Shown here: positions 1 through 5,961 of the stretch, piece after piece
How the letters are laid out: each line of letters begins with the position of its first letter
Numbering within the stretch: position 1 is the stretch's first letter
Assembly (NCBI GenBank): GCA_948663505.1
Contig: CAPNAQ010000097.1
Location: 1-6,744, forward strand
Length of the DNA: 6,744 nucleotides
Origin: an uncultured Clostridia bacterium
GTDB taxonomy: Bacteria > Bacillota > Clostridia > TANB77 > CAG-508
Reading direction: 5' to 3'
Program-made: the position numbers and the translations under genes
Notes under the pieces: generated by a model
Databases searched by the model: none
Seen by the model: the letters and a program-made list of their open reading frames with translations, nothing else
What the model was told of the DNA's origin: nothing

Positions 1-63
1 TTTTGGTTTTTTTCTGAATAATTACTTTTTGCAAAAAATTAAAACTTAAAAAATTTTAGTATA

Positions 64-92
64 TTGTCAAAAAAAAATTAATATGTTATATT
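64..92 (+). promoter_or_regulatory. Sigma-A-type promoter of the VanW/G5 gene, extended -10
   Basis: A -35 box TTGTCA (64-69, one mismatch to TTGACA) is followed by exactly 17 bp and a -10 box TATATT (87-92, one mismatch to TATAAT). A TG at 84-85 one base before the -10 makes it an extended -10 promoter. Transcription would start near position 99, giving a leader of about 80 nt before the ATG at 179. The spacer begins with an uninterrupted A run (69-77, including the last base of the -35). In DNA this AT-rich promoter-like strings arise by chance, but the ideal spacing, the TG dinucleotide and the position upstream of a gene support the call. Confidence 0.65.
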
Positions 93-95
93 AAT
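77..95. repeat. Inverted repeat across the -10 box
   Basis: ATTAATAT (77-84) and ATATTAAT (88-95) are perfect 8-bp inverted arms separated by GTT. The right arm covers most of the -10 hexamer, so a protein bound here would block RNA polymerase. This could be an operator. The arms are purely A/T, so chance occurrence in this composition is a real alternative. Confidence 0.25.
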
Positions 96-133
96 AATAG
101 TAAACAAAAAATAATATACAATTTTAGAGATGA

Positions 134-145
134 TATGTTAACATA
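134..145. repeat. Perfect 12-bp palindrome in the 5' leader
   Basis: TATGTTAACATA is its own reverse complement and lies about 35 nt downstream of the predicted transcription start and 10 nt before the Shine-Dalgarno sequence. With no loop it is not a good RNA hairpin, so if functional it is more likely a site for a dimeric DNA-binding protein. I do not recognise the regulator, and the call is tentative. Confidence 0.2.
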
Positions 146-154
146 CAAAATCGA

Positions 155-162
155 AGGGAGGA
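155..162 (+). promoter_or_regulatory. Ribosome-binding site of the VanW/G5 gene, unusually far from the start
   Basis: AGGGAGGA is close to the ideal anti-16S complement AGGAGG. The last G of GGGAGG (161) is 17 nt before the ATG at 179, well beyond the usual 5-9 nt. No ATG, GTG or TTG lies between them, and an in-frame TAA at 167-169 rules out an upstream extension of the frame. Either the spacing is shortened by RNA folding, translation is inefficient, or a non-canonical start is used. Confidence 0.6.
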
Positions 163-178
163 TTTATAAAACTTTAAT

Positions 179-2044
179 ATGGATAAATCTAAAGAAATAA
201 TAAAAAAAGAAGAAAAATTGCAATATGATAAGAAAGAAGAAAACAAAGAAGAAGAAATAATAGAAAATGAGAAACAAGATAAAACAAAGAATAAATTATT
301 AAAAATAGTAATTTTAGCAATTATATTATTGTTAATAATTTTATTTTTTTCAACAATATTTGCACTAATTAATATGAATAATTCAGAAATAATTAGTGGA
401 GTTAAAATTGAAGGAGTAGATGTTTCAGGTCTATCTAAAGAAGATGCTAAATACAGAATAAATCAAGTTTACAATCAAAAACAAACAAAAGATGTAACCT
501 TAAAATATGGAGAATATGAAACAGCCATAAATTTAGAATTATTAGATGCAAAATATGATATAGACAAAGCAATAGAAGAGGCAATGTCAATTGGTAGAAA
601 TAGTAATATTTTTATAAATAATTATGATATATTATTTGCATTAGTGGGAAAAAAAGATATAAATGTAGATTTATTAATAAATGAAGAAAATACAAAGCAA
701 ATTATAGATGATATAAGTAAAAATATTCCTAATGCAGCTAGAGAAACAGAATATTATATTGAGGAAGATAATTTAATAATTACAAAAGGAACTGAAGGGT
801 TAAAAATAAATACAGATTTATTAATTGAAGAATTAAAAGATAATTTAAAAAATATAAATCAAACTAAAGAATATTTAGATATTCCAGTAATTAATAAGAT
901 TCCAGAACCAATAAATATAGAAAAAATTCATGAAGAGATATATAAAGAAGTTCAAGATGCATATTTTACAAAAGATCCATTTACAATACATCCAGAAGTA
1001 GAAGGTATTGACTTTGATATTGAAGAGGCTAAAAAAATAATTTCGGCAGAAGATAAAGAACAATATACTATTAAATTGAAAATTACTAAGCCAAAAGTTA
1101 CCACTGCACAAATAGGATCAGAAGCATTTCCAAATTTATTAGGTACATATACAACAAGATATGATGCGTCAAATAGAGATAGAACAACAAATTTGAGAAT
1201 TGCATGTCAAAAAATAAATGATAAAGTTGTATTACCAGGAGAAACATTTTCATATAATCAAACTTTAGGAAAAAGAACTGTTGCTGCTGGATATAAGAAT
1301 GCAAAGGTATATGAAAATGGGGAAGTTGTAGATGGTATTGGTGGTGGAATTTGTCAGATTTCATCTACATTATATAATTCAGTTTTAATGTCTAATATGC
1401 AGATTATTGAGAGGAGAAATCATCAATTTGTAACTTCTTATACACCTGCAGGTAGAGATGCAACTGTAGTATATGGAATGACTGATTTTAAATTTAAAAA
1501 TACTAGAGAAAATGCAATAAAAATTAAAGCAAGTATTTCAAATGGTATTGCAACAGTTTCAATATATGGCGTAAAATCAGATAAGGAATATGATGTTTCT
1601 TTTAGTACAAAGATAATTTCAAGCATACCTTATACTGTTAAATATATAGAAGATAATACTGTAGATGAAGGAGTAGAAAGAGTTAAACAATCTGGGGCAA
1701 ATGGAACTATTTCAGAGACATATATTATAAAAAGTTTAAATGGTGTTGTTGTTTCAAGAGAGTTACTATCAAAAGATACATATAGTGCAATGCAAAAAAT
1801 TATTGTAAAAGGTACAAAAGGTAGTCAAGAACATACAGACCCTAATAATTCGAATAATACAGTTCCTAATATACCTATACAAAGTCAAAAACCAGAAGAA
1901 AAACCAGTAGATACACCAATTGAAAAACCAGAAGATAAACCAATTCAAAAACCTGTAGAAAATACAACTGAGAAACCAGAACAAAAGCCAGAAGAAAATT
2001 TAGTAGAAAAACCAGAAAATAATTCAAATGAAATAGGACTTTAA
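179..2044 (+). CDS. VanW family protein with PG-binding-type and G5 domains, membrane-anchored
   Basis: A cell-envelope protein of 621 residues. Residues 1-39 are a Lys/Glu-rich cytoplasmic tail, followed by one hydrophobic segment at about 40-65 that acts as an uncleaved anchor, so the rest faces the wall. Residues about 75-305 look like two copies of the domain found beside L,D-transpeptidases (PG_binding_4 type). About 317-445 is the VanW domain, with characteristic stretches such as LPGETFSYN (352-360) and GIGGGICQISSTLYN (386-400). About 470-546 is a G5 domain ending in VKGTKG. The tail (571-614) repeats KP-x-x units and carries no LPxTG sorting signal. In the family, VanW is a domain of unknown biochemistry named from some vancomycin-resistance clusters, and G5 is thought to bind wall or matrix glycans. 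A role in wall maintenance is inference; it is not evidence of vancomycin resistance. The gene is alone on its strand, with its own promoter and terminator. The ATG is the only reasonable start. Confidence 0.9.
   Translation: MDKSKEIIKKEEKLQYDKKEENKEEEIIENEKQDKTKNKLLKIVILAIILLLIILFFSTIFALINMNNSEIISGVKIEGVDVSGLSKEDAKYRINQVYNQKQTKDVTLKYGEYETAINLELLDAKYDIDKAIEEAMSIGRNSNIFINNYDILFALVGKKDINVDLLINEENTKQIIDDISKNIPNAARETEYYIEEDNLIITKGTEGLKINTDLLIEELKDNLKNINQTKEYLDIPVINKIPEPINIEKIHEEIYKEVQDAYFTKDPFTIHPEVEGIDFDIEEAKKIISAEDKEQYTIKLKITKPKVTTAQIGSEAFPNLLGTYTTRYDASNRDRTTNLRIACQKINDKVVLPGETFSYNQTLGKRTVAAGYKNAKVYENGEVVDGIGGGICQISSTLYNSVLMSNMQIIERRNHQFVTSYTPAGRDATVVYGMTDFKFKNTRENAIKIKASISNGIATVSIYGVKSDKEYDVSFSTKIISSIPYTVKYIEDNTVDEGVERVKQSGANGTISETYIIKSLNGVVVSRELLSKDTYSAMQKIIVKGTKGSQEHTDPNNSNNTVPNIPIQSQKPEEKPVDTPIEKPEDKPIQKPVENTTEKPEQKPEENLVEKPENNSNEIGL
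1889..2020 (+). repeat. Degenerate KPxx coding repeats in the VanW/G5 protein tail
   Basis: Residues 571-614 contain eight KP-x-x-type units (for example KPEE, KPVD, EKPEDKP, EKPEQKP), encoded by variations of aaa-cca-gaa. Such Pro/charged tails commonly act as extended spacers across the peptidoglycan in Gram-positive surface proteins. The DNA copies are imperfect and short, but copy number could vary between strains. Confidence 0.7.
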
Positions 2045-2068
2045 GAATTAATAAAGAAATACTAATAT

Positions 2069-2098
2069 AAAAAGCAAAGTTTTATTACTTTGCTTTTT
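2069..2098. terminator. Bidirectional intrinsic terminator between convergent genes
   Basis: A perfect 12-bp stem (2069-2080 pairing with 2087-2098) closes a 6-nt loop TTTATT. On the plus strand it ends in a T6 run (2094-2099), 24 nt after the VanW-gene stop. On the minus strand the A5 run at 2069-2073 becomes the U tract, about 33 nt after the metallopeptidase stop. Only three pairs are G-C, which is weak by general standards but normal in a genome this AT-rich. It is placed to end both transcription units. Confidence 0.85.
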
Positions 2099-2131
2099 TA
2101 AGGCATACTTATGCAACTTTGTTTATTTTTA

Positions 2132-2809
2132 TTATAATATCTCATTTAATTTTTCTTGATATAATTCCCACTTTGGGCAAAAAGTATACATTAAATTTTG
2201 AAAATTTTTGTTATGATTTCTTTCAATAAGATGTAGCAATTCATGTATTACAACATATTGTATTTCAGAATCTTTCTTTTTTGCTAATTCCAAATTAAAA
2301 TTAATTTCTTTTTTATCTGTATTACAACTTCCCCATTTATTTTTCATTTTTCTAATTGAATAACAATTTGATTTTACTCCAATTTTATTTTCCCATAATG
2401 GAATAAATTTGTTTAGTTTATTTTTAAGATTTTCCTTATAGAAACAATTCATTAATTTTTCTTTGTTTTCCACACTTGAAGTTTTTCTCACATACATAAT
2501 TATTGTATTTTTATTTTCAATCTTTATACTTGGTGTATTAGAATTACATACTTTTAATATATATCTTTTTCCATTCAAATAATAATCTTCTCCTGAAACA
2601 TAGCTCCTTTTAGTTATTCTATTCTGCTCTCTATATCTTTTTAATTGGTTATTAATCCAATCTTCCTTTGATATAATCATTCTTTCTACTGTACCAATAT
2701 TCATATTTTTTGGCACAGAAGCTTTTATTGTTAGATCAGGATAAACTTTTAAATTTATATTTTTAACTTGTTTTCTATTTACTTTTATTTCAAAGCTATT
2801 TATTAACAT
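2132..2809 (-). CDS. YgjP/DUF45-type zinc metallopeptidase, last gene of the type I RM operon
   Basis: A predicted metal-dependent hydrolase of the YgjP/DUF45 (COG1451, M48/SprT-like) group. The zinc site is HELLH, then five residues, then a third His in ERNHNKNF. Before it is the family signature RKMKNKWGSC, followed by a segment rich in Asn and Leu (INFNLELA). With the ATG at 2809 the protein has 225 residues, and its first strand-forming stretch fits the usual N-terminus of the family. This ATG lies 5 nt after the hsdR stop, with AGAGGA (2821-2826) 11 nt upstream. A TTG at 2839 would give 235 residues and overlap hsdR by 25 nt, but it has only weak GAAGAA in front. No signal peptide or membrane segment is seen, so it is cytoplasmic. 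Relatives often sit beside type I restriction genes, and some literature assigns nucleotide hydrolysis rather than proteolysis to the family. The substrate is unknown here. Confidence 0.87.
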   Translation of the reverse strand: MLINSFEIKVNRKQVKNINLKVYPDLTIKASVPKNMNIGTVERMIISKEDWINNQLKRYREQNRITKRSYVSGEDYYLNGKRYILKVCNSNTPSIKIENKNTIIMYVRKTSSVENKEKLMNCFYKENLKNKLNKFIPLWENKIGVKSNCYSIRKMKNKWGSCNTDKKEINFNLELAKKKDSEIQYVVIHELLHLIERNHNKNFQNLMYTFCPKWELYQEKLNEIL

Positions 2810-2814
2810 ATATT

Positions 2815-5800
2815 CTAATATCCTCTCGTATTTTTCCAAAGATTAAATATTTCTTCTTCTTTATTCTCATTTGATATCCACAAAGATAGTTCTCTTTTAA
2901 ATTCTCTTTGTTTCATTTTTGATTCCATAAAATTCCTTGAAATATTTGAAGTCAAATAATCATATAATTGTATTGTTTTTTCTTCATTTTTATCAAGAAT
3001 ATCATATAATCCTCTTAATCTAACATTATGTATTGATTTTGGATAAGCTCCACTTGTTTCTGGACACTTTACTTTTTTTACAAGTTCAATTAATTTTTCT
3101 AAATATTCTTGATAATCAAGACTTTGTTCTTTCTTCATTTTAATTAATTCTTCAAGTAATTCAGACATTTTACTATAATATCTTGGATTTTGATTTTTAT
3201 TATTTGTAATAGTTGAAACTATATTGTTTTCTATAGCAAGAGCCATTGCTTTTTTATTATTTTTAAAATTTTGTGACATAACTTTTGTCGCTTTATCTAA
3301 TCCACTTGCAACTATAACATCTAACAATGTTGCTTCATCTAGTCTATATTGTGTTTCAGAAGATTCTGCACTTATATAATTATCTATCATATATCTCATA
3401 GCACTATCATAATTTTTTAATTCTATATAATCTCCTGCTGACTTCATTATTTCATCTCTAGCATTGTTATAATATTTAACAGCTTCCTTTATTTCCTTTA
3501 TTTCTTCCTTAGTATAACCAGCTTTTGTCATTTCATCAGCAATATTTGTATATGATATTACTAAATCAGAAACTGTATCATAAAATTCAATTCTTCTACA
3601 TTCAGTATTTTTCAATTTTTCTTCTCTAGACTCACTTATTGTGTCCAGATCTTCTGCCACAAAGTAATGTAAAAATTCTAATGTTCCTTTTGGATTTTCT
3701 ACTGGTTCACAAACAGATTTTACTTTTTTTAGAGCTTTATTTAATCTTTGACTTCCAAATTCTAATCTATTTTTTAATAATCCTGTAATATCTTCTTTAT
3801 CAAAATTATCAAATGCTCCTGTAGTATAATCTTCAACTGCTCCTTCAATGTTTTCAAATAAATCTTTATAATCAATTATATATCCTAAATCTTTATCTTT
3901 ATCCAATCTATTTACTCTACAGATTGCTTGGAATAGTCCATGGTCTTGCATTTTTTTATCTATGTATAAATATGTTGCAGAAGGTGCATCAAATCCTGTT
4001 AATAATCTATCTACAACTATTAAAACCTTCATCTCTGATGGAGTGTGGATAAATTTATATATAACATCATCTTCAAAACATTGTGTGTAATCATCATGTT
4101 CACTATTACTTCTTAATTTAAAATATCTATTTTTATCCCACATTTTTTCATATACTTCATAAATTTTTTGTTTATCAGATAATGTAAATTCACCATCTTC
4201 TTCACCTTTTATATCTGCAATATATGGAGTATATGATGATACTATTGCACATTTAGTAAAACCTTTTGATTGAAAAATTTCCCAGTATCTACATGCTTCA
4301 TATATTGAACTTGCTACTAGTATTGCTGTACCTTTTCCTTGTTCAAGTCTTGGTATCTTTTCAAAGTCAAATATTATATCTTTTACTATTTCATCTAATC
4401 TTGATCCAGAACTTGTTACATTTTGTAATGTTCCCCATCTTTCTTTTAATTTTTGTTTTGCAAATTCATTTAATCCAGCTGTTTTAGCTTCAAACCATTC
4501 ATCTATCTTTGATGGTTTATTAATTCTTTGTTCAACATTTCTAGATTCATAGCATAAATCGACTACTATACCATCTTTTACAGCTTGATCAAATTTATAT
4601 GTATGAATATACTTTCCGAATTTTTCTAATGTAGTAGCTTTTGATTTTTTCATTAGTGGTGTTCCTGTAAAACCTATAAATGTTGCATTAGGTAATATTC
4701 TTTTCATCTCATCATGTAATAATCCTGCTTGACTTCTATGGCATTCATCTACAAATACAAAGACATCACCTTTTGCAGAAAACATTTCGTTTTTATATTT
4801 AGTTAATTGTTTTATATAGTCTGCATAATTTTTATCTGAATCTTCATCTACTGAGCTTCCTACTTTATGTATTAATGAACAAATTAACCTACCTTTAGAA
4901 TATTCATTAAGCGATTGTAATAAATCATTACAACTTTTAGCTCTATATATTCTTTCACCTGAATTACTAAATACTTCTTCAATTTGTTTATCTAATTCTT
5001 TTCTATCAGTAAAAACTAATACTCTTGAATTATTAATATTTGATAATATCCATTTAGCAATTAAAACCATTGATAAGGATTTTCCAGAGCCTTGAGTATG
5101 CCATATAATCCCACTTTCATGTTTTTTTACATATTCTTGTGCATTAGTTACACCAAAATATTGATTGTATCTAGGAACTTTTTTAATTCCACCATCAAAT
5201 ATAATAAAATTATCAATTAAGTCTATTAATCTTTCTTTTTCAAATAAAGCTGGCAATTGCTGATCAATTAATAAATCATTTTTATTAATTAATTTAAGCA
5301 CTTTTTCATGTAATTTCCCTATTGCTTTTTCATCTTCAATCCATGGAAGATAATATTTGGCAGGTGTTAATGTTGTCGCATATTTCAATCCTTCTGTATC
5401 ATTTCCTGATAGTACAAATTGTATAGTTGTAAAAAATCTTTCAATGAATATTGCCTTTTGATTGTCAAGATTTTGTCTTATTCCTTCATTTATTGATACT
5501 GTACTTCTTTTTAATTCGATAACTCCAATTGCAATACCATTAATATAAATTACAATATCTGGTCTCTTTTCATTTTGTCCTTCAACAGTTACTTCTTCTG
5601 CAACATAAAAATCATTATTTGTATAGTCTTCATAGTCTATAAAATATACCTTTTGTTCTTTTTCTCCAACATATAAAGTAACTCCTATCCCATATTTAAG
5701 CATATTATATACTTCTTTGTTTACTTCATATAATGATCTTGTTTCATTATGAGCAACTTTTTTCAATTCTGCTATTGCTTTTCTTGCTATTTCTTCTGAA

Positions 5801-5961
5801 TACTTTTTTACAAGAAATTTTAAAAGTAAGTCTTCTTCTATATTTGAGTTATTTTCTCTATCTTCAAAATTTCCAAGATAAGTGTATTTTAATTTTTCTT
5901 CAAATATTTTATGTAATATTCTGTCTTGTGTTTCTATTTCTAATTTATTCACATTACTCAT
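2815..5961 (-). CDS. hsdR: Type I restriction enzyme, R (motor and endonuclease) subunit
   Basis: The 1048-residue motor and nuclease subunit of a type I restriction-modification complex. It uses ATP to pull in unmethylated DNA and cuts far from the recognition site. The N-terminal PD-(D/E)xK nuclease is visible as RPDIVIYI (Pro134-Asp135) with ELK at 149-151. The SF2 helicase motor shows Walker A HTQGSGKS (288-295), DECH box VDECHRS (404-410), motif III FTGTP (431-435), LLTGFDAP (653-660) and motif VI QAICRVNR (678-685). Residues from about 720 are mainly helical and charged, as expected for the region that docks on the HsdM/HsdS core. All key residues are present, the length is normal for the family, and no frameshift is seen, so the subunit should be active. 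The ATG at 5961 overlaps the hsdS end by 8 nt (ATGAGTAA), implying translational coupling; GTGAG, 8 nt upstream, is a weak ribosome-binding site. Confidence 0.97.
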   Translation of the reverse strand: MSNVNKLEIETQDRILHKIFEEKLKYTYLGNFEDRENNSNIEEDLLLKFLVKKYSEEIARKAIAELKKVAHNETRSLYEVNKEVYNMLKYGIGVTLYVGEKEQKVYFIDYEDYTNNDFYVAEEVTVEGQNEKRPDIVIYINGIAIGVIELKRSTVSINEGIRQNLDNQKAIFIERFFTTIQFVLSGNDTEGLKYATTLTPAKYYLPWIEDEKAIGKLHEKVLKLINKNDLLIDQQLPALFEKERLIDLIDNFIIFDGGIKKVPRYNQYFGVTNAQEYVKKHESGIIWHTQGSGKSLSMVLIAKWILSNINNSRVLVFTDRKELDKQIEEVFSNSGERIYRAKSCNDLLQSLNEYSKGRLICSLIHKVGSSVDEDSDKNYADYIKQLTKYKNEMFSAKGDVFVFVDECHRSQAGLLHDEMKRILPNATFIGFTGTPLMKKSKATTLEKFGKYIHTYKFDQAVKDGIVVDLCYESRNVEQRINKPSKIDEWFEAKTAGLNEFAKQKLKERWGTLQNVTSSGSRLDEIVKDIIFDFEKIPRLEQGKGTAILVASSIYEACRYWEIFQSKGFTKCAIVSSYTPYIADIKGEEDGEFTLSDKQKIYEVYEKMWDKNRYFKLRSNSEHDDYTQCFEDDVIYKFIHTPSEMKVLIVVDRLLTGFDAPSATYLYIDKKMQDHGLFQAICRVNRLDKDKDLGYIIDYKDLFENIEGAVEDYTTGAFDNFDKEDITGLLKNRLEFGSQRLNKALKKVKSVCEPVENPKGTLEFLHYFVAEDLDTISESREEKLKNTECRRIEFYDTVSDLVISYTNIADEMTKAGYTKEEIKEIKEAVKYYNNARDEIMKSAGDYIELKNYDSAMRYMIDNYISAESSETQYRLDEATLLDVIVASGLDKATKVMSQNFKNNKKAMALAIENNIVSTITNNKNQNPRYYSKMSELLEELIKMKKEQSLDYQEYLEKLIELVKKVKCPETSGAYPKSIHNVRLRGLYDILDKNEEKTIQLYDYLTSNISRNFMESKMKQREFKRELSLWISNENKEEEIFNLWKNTRGY

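Noticed and set aside
26..37. Palindrome TTTTTGCAAAAA near the left edge
   Set aside because: It has no loop to form a hairpin, consists almost only of A/T runs, and lies upstream of the promoter. It is likely a composition effect.
1240..1640. VanW domain taken as evidence of vancomycin resistance
   Set aside because: VanW domains are widespread in Clostridia without resistance, and none of vanH, vanA/B, vanX or a VanRS pair is present here.
875..1984. Several minus-strand open frames within the VanW/G5 gene
   Set aside because: They are Phe/Trp/Tyr-rich antisense products of the Lys/Glu/Pro-rich gene and show no domain, so they are not genes.
2103..2114. Small hairpin GCAT-ACTT-ATGC next to the terminator
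   Set aside because: A 4-bp stem is too short to be stable or to act as a terminator, and the adjacent 12-bp stem explains termination.
4266..4487. Short plus-strand open frame inside hsdR encoding a very hydrophobic peptide
   Set aside because: It is the complement of Glu/Lys/Asp-rich hsdR codons, which always read as Leu/Phe on the other strand. It has no ribosome-binding site or promoter.
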